DNA of 10,028 nt from Candidatus Eiseniibacteriota bacterium (lineage in GTDB: Bacteria > JAFGKV01): positions 1 through 10,028 of the forward strand of contig JALOPK010000228.1 of the NCBI GenBank assembly GCA_025453925.1. The letters run 5' to 3'. Position 1 is the stretch's first letter, and each line of letters begins with the position of its first letter. The position numbers and the translations under genes were made by a program. Below the pieces are notes generated by a model. It made no database searches, had not been told where the DNA came from, and saw only the letters and a list, made by a program, of their open reading frames with translations. Shown piece after piece: positions 1 to 6,793 of this stretch.

Positions 1-386
1 GTAACCGCACGAGCGAAGCGTTGACAGGGGGAGTGCAGGCCAGGTCTTGAGCCGCGAATTTGGTAAGAGACTTTGGAGTGCCGACGCCGTGGGACGAGGC
101 GGAAGGCAATACAAGGCGCATCGCTATGGCGAGATGCGTCATGACTCTGCGCGGTCAGAGACCCTGTGCATGTATTAGACACCTCATACAGGAACCGGGA
201 GATCCTACGCCTGGCCCAGAGAGAAGGCATTGCCTGGGTCCGCATCGGGAACCCTGAGGGGACACGCCGATGATGAACGGGATGAACCCGTGTTTTGTCT
301 GGCCTCCATGAACAGCACCCGATTGCTTCTCCGACATCGCGTCGATTCTTTATGCCACACCACCGTCATACAGGAAGGACTGAACC
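1..386. other. Non-coding region upstream of the C25 peptidase gene
   Basis: No convincing gene is seen here. The plus-strand frames are broken early by stop codons near positions 2, 22 and 48, so any upstream gene must end before or right at the window edge. The short open frames have arginine/proline-rich translations typical of GC-rich non-coding DNA. The stretch holds a bulged hairpin (115-140), an 11-base direct repeat TCATACAGGAA (184-194 and 366-376), and the ribosome binding site AGGAAGGA (372-379) of the peptidase gene. No promoter stands out. TTGACA at 21-26 has no matching -10 box, and TTGCTT at 323-328 has only a poor -10 match near 346-354. Confidence 0.6.
115..140. other. Bulged hairpin in the upstream region
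   Basis: GGCGCATCGC (115-124) can pair with GC at 129-130 and GATGCGTC at 133-140. This leaves a TATG loop (125-128) and a two-base bulge (GA, 131-132). The stem is about 10 pairs including one G-U. No T-run follows it on either strand, so it is not a classical intrinsic terminator. It could end the transcript of a gene left of the window or belong to the leader of the peptidase mRNA. Confidence 0.35.
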
Positions 387-3300
387 ATGGTCGGGACCTC
401 GCGGGTGCTCATGTACGCATTGCTGGCCTTCTTCATCGGCGTCCCGGGCGGATGGGCGGAGCGTGGAGCAGGAGTGTTCTCCATCCCCTTGTCGGATGCC
501 GGGGACGGCCTCAGAGTCGTCGAGCAGAGCGCCAGAGGTCTTGCGGTGGAGTATACATTCTCGCGGATCGACCGGCGCGACGTGCAGACCGAACGCGGTC
601 CGATGACGCTCATCAGTATCCCCGGGCTCAGTCACAGCATGAGGCTCGGCAGTCCGAAACTACCCGTCAGCCGACGGCTCATGTCCGTGCCCCTCGGCGC
701 GACCGTCACGGTGACGACCCGAAGCGCAGAGGTGCAGGAGATAGACCTGCGCGCCTGCGGTCTCGAGTTCCCGCTGCTGCCGACCCAGCCGCCGGTGCCA
801 AAGAACAGGTCACCGGCCGATGTGACCTTGGCCTACGATGCGTCGGCGTATGCGGCACCCGGCTACGGCGATCGTCCGGTCGCCTCGGTGGAGGAACTCG
901 GCGTGCTGCGGGGCGAGCGGCTCTTCTTGCTCACCGTCGAGCCGGTGATGTACGATCCGGTTGCACAGAAGATCATGGTGTACAAAGACATCCGGGTCGA
1001 GGTGGCGTTCAGTGGCGGAGATCGGGATCGGACGGAGCGACGCCGCGCCTCGACGTGGTCACCCTACTTCGAGTCGTTGTTCCAGCGGTGCGTGATCAAC
1101 CACGACGCTCACCCCCGCAGGTCGGATCTGACCCGCTATCCCGTGAAGTACGTGATCGTGGCGGATCCGATGTTCGAGGCCCAACTGCCGCCGTTCATCG
1201 AATGGAAGACCCTCAAGGGTTTCGAGGTGACCGTCGCGTACACGGGAGATCCGGAGGTCGGCACGACAGCGGCTTCGATCAAGAACTACATCCAAGGGCT
1301 GTACGACGCTGCGACCCCCACGGATCCGGCGCCCAGTTTCGTGCTTCTCGTCGGGGACGTGGCGCAGATCCCCGCGTGGCCCGGCACGACCGACCAGCAC
1401 GTCACCGATCTCCACTACGTGACGCTGGAAGGCACCGACCTGATGCCGGAAATCGGGATCGGCCGTTTCTCGGCGAACAACGCCGCGGAACTGCAGCCGC
1501 AGATCGACAAGACGCTGGAATACGAACGCTTTCAGATGGGTGATCCCAGTTTCCTGGGCGAAGCCGTCATGATCGCGGGGATCGATGCCAACTTCGCGCA
1601 GATCTGGTCGAACGGCCAGATCAACTACGGAACGACCTACTACTTCAATGAGGCCCACGGCATTCTCTCGCACACGTACCTGTATCCTACCTCCGCCGAC
1701 CACGCCGCCGACATCATCAACGACGTCTCAAACGGCGTCGGGTACGCCAACTACTCAGCGCACGGGTCGGAGCAGGGGTGGGCGGATCCCGCCTTCGAGG
1801 TGGGCGACATCCAGGGCCTCAACAACGCGCACCAGTATCCGACGGTGGTGGGCAACGCCTGCGATACCGGCAAATTCAACGTGCCGACATGCTTCGCCGA
1901 GGCGTGGCTCCGTGCCGAGAACAAAGGCGCGGTGGGCTACATCGGCGCGACGAACAGCTCCCTCTGGGACGAAGACTTCTGGTGGGCGGTCGGGGCCGGC
2001 GCCGTGAACCAGTTCCCTACCTTCGAAGAAACCGGTCCGGGCGCCTATGACGGGATGTTCCACGACCACGGCGAGCTCTTCCCCGACTGGTTCACCACCC
2101 AGTACGGGTTCATCGTAGCGGGTTGCCTCGCCGTGGTGGAGGCGGGCAGTCCGGAAGCCGATTACTACTGGGAGATCTACGCCCTGATGGGCGATCCATC
2201 GTTGAGCACCTACTTCGGCGTGCCGGCCGCGAACACGGTGAGCCATCCCGGCCAGCTCACCGTCGGCGACGCGACCATGGCGGTGTCCGCCGACCCATGG
2301 TCGTACGTGGCGCTCAGCCGCGAAGGCGCGCTCCTGGCTGCCGCGCTGGCGGATGGAAGCGGTCAGGCGGTGCTTGAGTTCCAAGCTCTTGGCGCCACCA
2401 CCGATCTCGATCTGGTGGTCACCCGCCAGAACCGTGAACCCGTGTTCGCACGGATTACGGTGGTTCCGGGCGACGGAGCCTGGGTGGTGACCACCGACGT
2501 GCAGATCGACGACACGCCGGACGGCAACGGCAACGGGCACCCCGAGTTCGCCGAGTCGCTCCTGATTACGCTGACGGAGCGGAACATCGGCAATGAGGCC
2601 GCGACAGGCGTCGAGGTGCGCATCTCGACACAGGATCCACATCTCTCGATCTCCGATTCCACCGAGTACTACGGCGAGATCCCCGCTGGTCAGGAGACCG
2701 CGGTCCCGAATGCATTCCAGGTCGTGGTAGCTGCCGGCGTTCCCGACAACCATCCGATCCGCGTCGATGTCGTGGCAACGGATGACTCCGGGCACATGTG
2801 GCCGGACCACTTTACGATCACTGCTCTCGCGCCCGTCGTCGGCATCTCCGACGCGGACGTGAACGATGATGGGACCAACGGCAACGACGTGCTGGATCCA
2901 GGGGAAGCGGCCGCCCTGGAGATCACCCTGCGCAACGATGGCGGCGCGGGCGTGCTCGGTGTCGTCGCCGTGTTGACGACTTCGGACCCCTACGTGACCG
3001 TCGGTGACGACACGGCGAACGTGGGACCCCTCGCCCCGGGTGACACGGCCGTCGCCGTCTACCCGCTCACCGCCGCCGCGGCAACTCCCCCCGGGCACAT
3101 CGCCCGTTTCCACCTGCACATCATAGGCGCCAACTACGCTGCCGCCGATTCGCTCTCGCTGGATATCGGGATCGTGGCAGAAGACTTCGAATCAGGCGAC
3201 TTCTCCGCGTATCCATGGGTCATGGGCGGGGATGCGCCCTGGGTCATCGCCACCACCGGCGTGTATGAAGGGGCCTATGCCGCCATATCCGGCGACATCG

Positions 3301-4835
3301 GCAGCTCAGAGTCCTCGGAGATGATGGTCGGCCTGACCGTGCTCGAGCCCGGGACGCTTTCGTTCCATTACCGGGTCTCATCAGAAGCCGCATACGATTT
3401 CCTGAAGTTCTACATCGACGGACAGCGGAAGCTGGAGGCCTCCGGCAATGTGGACTGGACGATGGCCAGCTTCAGCGTCTCCCCGGGCAGCCACACGTTC
3501 CGCTGGACATACGAGAAGGACCAGTCGGTCAGCAACGGAAGTGACTGTGCGTGGGTGGACTACGTCACGTTCCCCGCCCTCGCTGATTCCGCCGCCTTCC
3601 CCGAGATCGAGATCTCTCCGTTGGCATTCGACGTGGCCCTGGCAGCGGGACAGACGACGACCGAGCAGCTCCTCATCGCGAACGCGGGAAGCGCGAGCCT
3701 GTCGTACACGGTGAGCGTCACGACCAGAGGCGCCGGCGAGGAACCGGCGCGGCCGGTCAAGCTGGCGAAGGGCGAGGACGATCCGCGCATCGGCCGACCG
3801 GCGGGCAAGGGATCCGGCGGTCCCGATGGTCACGGGTATCGGTGGACGGATAGCGACGAGATTGGCGGCCCGCAGTATGAATGGATCGATATCGGCGGCG
3901 TGGGTGCCTGCCCGGGCACCGCCGACGACGGCAACTTCGGCCCCTACGAGCTGGGATTCCCATTCGGTTTCTACGGCGCCGACTACGAGTCCGTCCGGAT
4001 CTGCAGCAACGGCTGGCTGTCATTCACCTCTGCGGCGACTTCCCTGAACAACGAACCGATCCCCAGCACAGCTGAGCCCAACGCGCTCATCGCACCCTTC
4101 TGGACCGATCTCGATCCCAGCAGCGGCGGGAGCATCTTGTACCACAGCGACCCGGGCAATGGCCGATTCATCGTCCAATGGGATCGCGTGCCGCCCTTCA
4201 GCGACACTCCCGACACCACGGTATCATTCACATTCCAGGCCGTGCTCCACGAGGATGGACGGATACTGCTTCAGTACAGGCGACTCGCCGGTCCGGTGGC
4301 GACGTGCACGGTGGGCACGGAAGACCCCACGGGAATGGACGGTCTCCAGATCGCTTTCAACCAGCTCTACCTCCACGACTCCCTGGCAGTGCGCATCGAG
4401 CCGGGGGAGTCGTGGGTTAGGGTCGAACCCATGAATGGCGAGGTAGCGCCCGACAGCGTGGATGTCCTGGGAGTGACCTTCAGCAGCGCGGGCCTTCCCG
4501 ATGGAACCTACGCCGGCGGGATACCGATCACCATGCGCCTGGAAGGCGTGCCAACATCGGAGGAACCCGTCGCGCCCGCCCGGCTTGTCCTTGAGGCGAT
4601 GCCCAATCCGTTCACCGTGTCATGCCGGTTCGGTGCCGGGAATGGCGGCGACCAGCCTGACTGCGTGAAGGTCTACGATCTCAGGGGCAATCTGGTCTGG
4701 CAGTGGGGGGGGCGGACGCGAGGCGCCGGGGTGGCGACGTGGATCCCGGATCCTTCCGTGGGCAGCGGCATGTTCATCGTGCGCGCGAGCGTGGGGGACC
4801 AGACGGACTCGAAGAGAGTCGTGTATCTGAAGTGA
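387..4835 (+). CDS. Gingipain-like C25 cysteine peptidase, secreted, with C-terminal FlgD-like/type-A sorting domain
   Basis: This is a predicted secreted multidomain protease of family C25 (gingipain type). The ATG at 387 follows AGGAAGGA (372-379) by 7 bases and opens a signal peptide (residues 1-24, ending GGWA). A propeptide (about 25-250) has the family-like GSPKLP segment and two Arg-rich stretches (213-220, 244-249) that could be processing sites. The catalytic domain (about 253-610) carries LLVGD (Asp324), Asp400, the AHG motif with His459, and NACD with Cys492. The 33-residue His-Cys spacing equals that of RgpB and Kgp. An Ig-like domain follows (about 615-697). Next come two tandem CARDB/NEW-like repeats (699-810 and 819-930), each starting with an Asp/Asn/Gly-rich loop. 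A jelly-roll, cleaved-adhesin-like domain starts with EDFESGDF (932-1067). An Ig/BACON-like domain (1073-1112 and 1343-1388) is interrupted by a nidogen-like module (about 1149-1340). The sorting domain begins MPNPF (1405) and ends RVVYLK (1482). The fold-level calls for the middle domains are from pattern only. The substrate is unknown. An Arg/Lys preference like that of gingipains cannot be assumed. Confidence 0.9.
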   Translation: MVGTSRVLMYALLAFFIGVPGGWAERGAGVFSIPLSDAGDGLRVVEQSARGLAVEYTFSRIDRRDVQTERGPMTLISIPGLSHSMRLGSPKLPVSRRLMSVPLGATVTVTTRSAEVQEIDLRACGLEFPLLPTQPPVPKNRSPADVTLAYDASAYAAPGYGDRPVASVEELGVLRGERLFLLTVEPVMYDPVAQKIMVYKDIRVEVAFSGGDRDRTERRRASTWSPYFESLFQRCVINHDAHPRRSDLTRYPVKYVIVADPMFEAQLPPFIEWKTLKGFEVTVAYTGDPEVGTTAASIKNYIQGLYDAATPTDPAPSFVLLVGDVAQIPAWPGTTDQHVTDLHYVTLEGTDLMPEIGIGRFSANNAAELQPQIDKTLEYERFQMGDPSFLGEAVMIAGIDANFAQIWSNGQINYGTTYYFNEAHGILSHTYLYPTSADHAADIINDVSNGVGYANYSAHGSEQGWADPAFEVGDIQGLNNAHQYPTVVGNACDTGKFNVPTCFAEAWLRAENKGAVGYIGATNSSLWDEDFWWAVGAGAVNQFPTFEETGPGAYDGMFHDHGELFPDWFTTQYGFIVAGCLAVVEAGSPEADYYWEIYALMGDPSLSTYFGVPAANTVSHPGQLTVGDATMAVSADPWSYVALSREGALLAAALADGSGQAVLEFQALGATTDLDLVVTRQNREPVFARITVVPGDGAWVVTTDVQIDDTPDGNGNGHPEFAESLLITLTERNIGNEAATGVEVRISTQDPHLSISDSTEYYGEIPAGQETAVPNAFQVVVAAGVPDNHPIRVDVVATDDSGHMWPDHFTITALAPVVGISDADVNDDGTNGNDVLDPGEAAALEITLRNDGGAGVLGVVAVLTTSDPYVTVGDDTANVGPLAPGDTAVAVYPLTAAAATPPGHIARFHLHIIGANYAAADSLSLDIGIVAEDFESGDFSAYPWVMGGDAPWVIATTGVYEGAYAAISGDIGSSESSEMMVGLTVLEPGTLSFHYRVSSEAAYDFLKFYIDGQRKLEASGNVDWTMASFSVSPGSHTFRWTYEKDQSVSNGSDCAWVDYVTFPALADSAAFPEIEISPLAFDVALAAGQTTTEQLLIANAGSASLSYTVSVTTRGAGEEPARPVKLAKGEDDPRIGRPAGKGSGGPDGHGYRWTDSDEIGGPQYEWIDIGGVGACPGTADDGNFGPYELGFPFGFYGADYESVRICSNGWLSFTSAATSLNNEPIPSTAEPNALIAPFWTDLDPSSGGSILYHSDPGNGRFIVQWDRVPPFSDTPDTTVSFTFQAVLHEDGRILLQYRRLAGPVATCTVGTEDPTGMDGLQIAFNQLYLHDSLAVRIEPGESWVRVEPMNGEVAPDSVDVLGVTFSSAGLPDGTYAGGIPITMRLEGVPTSEEPVAPARLVLEAMPNPFTVSCRFGAGNGGDQPDCVKVYDLRGNLVWQWGGRTRGAGVATWIPDPSVGSGMFIVRASVGDQTDSKRVVYLK

Positions 4836-4868
4836 GCGGAAGGTGCATGTCGCACAACGGGAGAGGAC

Positions 4869-4901
4869 GCCGACCCACCCGCACCTGACACCGAGGTCGG
4901 C
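4869..4901. other. Small inverted repeat after the peptidase gene
   Basis: GCCGACC (4869-4875) and GGTCGGC (4895-4901) form a perfect 7-base inverted repeat around a 19-base spacer. It begins 33 bases after the peptidase stop codon. The long loop makes it a weak hairpin, and it may be chance in GC-rich sequence. It lies just before the stronger hairpin at 4908-4944. Confidence 0.25.
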
Positions 4902-4907
4902 ATGTCA

Positions 4908-4944
4908 CCGGCGGCCGCGGACCACTGCGCCGCGGTGCCGCCGG
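4908..4944 (+). terminator. Strong GC hairpin, terminator-like, between peptidase and SUMF1 genes
   Basis: CCGGCGGC (4908-4915) pairs with GCCGCCGG (4937-4944), and CGCGG (4916-4920) pairs with CCGCG (4930-4934). This gives 13 GC-rich pairs with a two-base bulge (4935-4936) and a 9-base loop. It lies about 70 bases after the peptidase stop codon and 90 bases before the SUMF1-fold gene. No T-run follows, so it is not a classical intrinsic terminator. It could be a termination site of the T-less kind, an mRNA 3'-end stabiliser, or a partial terminator that lowers expression of the next gene. Confidence 0.4.
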
Positions 4945-5033
4945 AGAATGCGGATGGGGCGACGTAGCGAAGCCGGAGAGACGGCCACTACGGGACGATC
5001 GGGGGCACTCGACCCAGGAAGGAGCGGCTGACG

Positions 5034-5870
5034 ATGGGAGTGTTCCGATGCTTGGGGGGCGTCTTTCTCTTGATGCACATGGGGTGCGGGAAGGACGCTG
5101 TCCCTGACGACGCCCTGCCGCAGATGGACATGGTGTGGATCTCCGGCGGGACATTCCAGATGGGGTCGGCGAGCGAGTGGGCCGGTACGGATGACCACCC
5201 CGTTCATCAGGTGACGGTATCGTCGTTCTCCATATCACGACATGAGATCAACCAGGCGCAGTACGAAGCGGTGATGGACACGAATCCCTCGCGTTTCCGC
5301 GGGCCGGATCGTCCTGTCGAGCAAATCGACTGGTATGACGCCGCCATGTTCTGCAACCGGCTCTCCGAGATCGAAGGGCTTGCGAAGTTCTACGATGACG
5401 AGGACCTGCGCGCGAGCGAGAGGCCGGTGCGGATGACGTGGGAGGCGAACGGCTACCGCCTTCCGACAGAGGCCGAGTGGGAGTATGCATGCCGGGCCGG
5501 CACGACCTCGGACTACTACAACGGGAATGAGACGCAGGAAGTCTGCGTTCCCCTGGACCCCCGCCTTGACATCATCGGGTGGTACTGCGGCAACGCCGGC
5601 GATGAAACCCACGAGGTGGGGGAGAAGGCGCCGAACGGATTCGGCCTCTACGACATGAGCGGGAACGTGTTCGAGTGGTGCAACGACTGGTGGGGGGAGT
5701 ACTCCGCTGACGCCCAGACGGATCCGACTGGGCCGCCGGATGGCACGCGCCCTGTCCGCCGCGGCGGCAGTTGGGGCGCGGCCGCTCGATTCTGTCAGTC
5801 AGCTGCCCGGGGGGCGGGCAGTCCCGACGGGGGCCACGACTACCTCGGGTTCCGTCCCGTCCGGAGGTAG
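5034..5870 (+). CDS. SUMF1/FGE-fold (formylglycine-generating-enzyme-like) protein, probable lipoprotein
   Basis: The protein has 278 residues and is almost entirely one SUMF1 (FGE-sulfatase) domain, from about residue 31 to 278. The hallmarks are GGTFQMGS (38-45), RLPTEAEWEYA (142-152), GLYDMSGNVFEW (204-215), RGGSW (243-247) and GFR (272-274). The ATG at 5034 follows AGGAAGGAG (5016-5024) with 9 bases between. The N-terminus is hydrophobic and ends MGC (Cys18), which suggests a lipoprotein. However, the residues before the Cys (H-M-G) are not a good lipobox. True FGEs use two cysteines five residues apart after GGS[WY]. Here the first is Ala249 and only the second (Cys254) remains, so formylglycine-forming activity is doubtful. 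Non-catalytic SUMF1-fold proteins include the type IX secretion/gliding lipoproteins GldJ and GldK/PorK, which are longer. The gene lies 198 bases after the peptidase and on the same strand, so read-through is possible. The fold is sure; the role is unknown. Confidence 0.88.
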   Translation: MGVFRCLGGVFLLMHMGCGKDAVPDDALPQMDMVWISGGTFQMGSASEWAGTDDHPVHQVTVSSFSISRHEINQAQYEAVMDTNPSRFRGPDRPVEQIDWYDAAMFCNRLSEIEGLAKFYDDEDLRASERPVRMTWEANGYRLPTEAEWEYACRAGTTSDYYNGNETQEVCVPLDPRLDIIGWYCGNAGDETHEVGEKAPNGFGLYDMSGNVFEWCNDWWGEYSADAQTDPTGPPDGTRPVRRGGSWGAAARFCQSAARGAGSPDGGHDYLGFRPVRR

Positions 5871-5895
5871 GTGAACGGGCCGGAGAGGGTTCACC
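5870..5895 (+). terminator. Hairpin overlapping the SUMF1-fold gene stop codon
   Basis: GGTGAAC (5870-5876) and GTTCACC (5889-5895) form a perfect 7-pair stem with a 12-base loop. The first base is the last base of the TAG stop. No T-run follows. The position at the 3' end of the gene, before a convergent gene, fits a terminator or 3'-end stabilising structure. The sequence alone does not prove it. Confidence 0.35.
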
Positions 5896-6029
5896 GACCG
5901 TCCGCCGCGATCACGGACACGCAGACAGGCCCGACTCCCGCCTGCCGCCCTGACCCTCCGCGCGGCACCATGGCCGCCCCCTGATGACTCCGCCACAGGC
6001 GCCCGTCACCCGCACCCCGCCTATCGCGA

Positions 6030-6044
6030 CCGATGGCGGATCGG
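6030..6044 (-). terminator. Weak hairpin after the small lipoprotein gene
   Basis: CCGAT (6030-6034) and ATCGG (6040-6044) form a 5-pair stem with a 5-base loop, 4 bases beyond the stop codon of the minus-strand lipoprotein gene. It is short and lacks a T-run. The convergent arrangement with the SUMF1-fold gene makes a terminator somewhere in 5871-6048 likely. This is only a candidate. Confidence 0.2.
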
Positions 6045-6048
6045 CGCC

Positions 6049-6588
6049 TTACCGCAGAGAGCGCCGAAGGACCATGGGGTCTTCATACTCGAAAAGGTCC
6101 GACCGGGCCGGGTCGTCGATGAATGCAAGGAGCGCTGCAGACTCGACGTCGAGCACCAGGTGACCGTTCGTCGATCCGTCCGCCGCCCCGAGTTGGCCGT
6201 TGTCGACCGCGTTCTGGAACGACTCGATCCTTGGCTGCCATACGATGAGCTCGTCGGGAGAGAGGAAGCGGTACTGGAAGAAGAGGAATTCGTCGGATGG
6301 AATCTCTGCGTCGAATGCTGCGAGGCAGAAGAATGACCGGTGCTCCCCGTGGGTCACGGTGAGTTCGCCCTGCTTCGTCACGAACGCGCTATCATCCCAC
6401 GCCAGGCTGGCGACGCAGGCGACTCCCTCCTCGCGGAGCGCCACGTGGACTACTTCGTTCTCGAACTGCCAGGTGCCCGCGAAGGTTTCCAGCTCGGGAG
6501 TGTCAACGTCCGCAGGTAGGGGGCTGAGCGTGGTCACGCTGCTGCACCCCGCAAACAGGAGGAATCCGAACAGAACAACGGTACGCAC
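6049..6588 (-). CDS. Small lipoprotein of unknown function
   Basis: The protein has 179 residues. The N-terminus (MRTVVLFGFLLFAGC) is a short lipoprotein signal peptide: Arg2, a hydrophobic core and a lipobox ending F-A-G with lipidated Cys15. Residue +2 is Ser, so outer-membrane placement would be expected by the enterobacterial rule, which may not hold here. The start is GTG (6586-6588), 6 bases after a perfect AAGGAGG, and no ATG start would include the signal peptide. After a linker (16-35), residues 36-117 alternate hydrophobic and polar residues as in a small beta-barrel or lipocalin-like sheet. GTWQF (38-42) resembles the opening strand of such barrels, and Cys58 and Cys88 could form a disulfide. 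Residues 118-134 look like an amphipathic helix (QPRIESFQNAVDNGQLG). I do not recognise the family. A promoter-like site lies upstream (6667-6694), and the gene is 205 bases from the transglutaminase-like gene on the same strand. Confidence 0.8.
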   Translation of the reverse strand: MRTVVLFGFLLFAGCSSVTTLSPLPADVDTPELETFAGTWQFENEVVHVALREEGVACVASLAWDDSAFVTKQGELTVTHGEHRSFFCLAAFDAEIPSDEFLFFQYRFLSPDELIVWQPRIESFQNAVDNGQLGAADGSTNGHLVLDVESAALLAFIDDPARSDLFEYEDPMVLRRSLR

Positions 6589-6594
6589 GGGGAG

Positions 6595-6601
6595 CCTCCT
6601 T
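6595..6601 (-). promoter_or_regulatory. Perfect Shine-Dalgarno that decides a GTG start
   Basis: On the minus strand the sequence reads AAGGAGG, fully complementary to the usual 16S rRNA tail. It sits 6 bases before the GTG at 6588. It fixes the rare start codon of the small lipoprotein gene and suggests efficient translation. Confidence 0.75.
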
Positions 6602-6666
6602 CTCTTCGCTGTTCGAGCGCCTCAAAGGCCGAGCATGCGAGCATGACGGACCAGTTGTGTGCCGCA

Positions 6667-6694
6667 AAGATACCGTACAGGCGTCACCCGGCAA
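6667..6694 (-). promoter_or_regulatory. Candidate sigma70-type promoter for the small lipoprotein gene
   Basis: On the minus strand TTGCCG (6694-6689) and TATCTT (6672-6667) are separated by 16 bases. Each matches 4 of 6 consensus positions. Transcription would start near 6660 and give a leader of about 70 bases before the GTG. The gene lies 205 bases downstream of the next minus-strand gene, so having its own promoter makes sense. The matches are modest. Confidence 0.33.
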
Positions 6695-6793
6695 GAACCG
6701 GTCTCCAGGGGCCCGTCGGTCCTCGGTGTCGGTATCCGCCTAGTGGCTTCGTCGTGCCGGGAGCGGTGCGTCCCGTGTCACCGGAGCTGTCAG

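Noticed and set aside
21-26. TTGACA as a promoter -35 box
   Set aside because: No -10-like hexamer lies 15-19 bases downstream; the expected position reads about GTCTTG.
230-1543. Long plus-strand open frame overlapping the peptidase gene start
   Set aside because: Its translation is dominated by Arg, Gly, Ala and Asp with no domain pattern, and it is the out-of-frame shadow of the well-supported peptidase gene.
1755-3119. Minus-strand open frame opposite the middle of the peptidase gene
   Set aside because: It is a composition-driven antisense shadow with no domain signature, fully inside the peptidase coding region.
5034-5870. Calling the SUMF1-fold gene a true formylglycine-generating enzyme (sulfatase activator)
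   Set aside because: One of the two catalytic cysteines is Ala249, and no sulfatase gene is present in the window.
6631-6646. Short tandem repeat GAGCATGC-GAGCATGA upstream of the small lipoprotein gene
   Set aside because: There are only two imperfect 8-base units with no sign of function; chance is a sufficient explanation.
6757-6776. Hairpin CGGGA/TCCCG (6758-6762 and 6771-6775) as terminator of the transglutaminase-like gene
   Set aside because: It has only 5 pairs with an 8-base loop and no T-run. Such structures are frequent by chance in GC-rich DNA.
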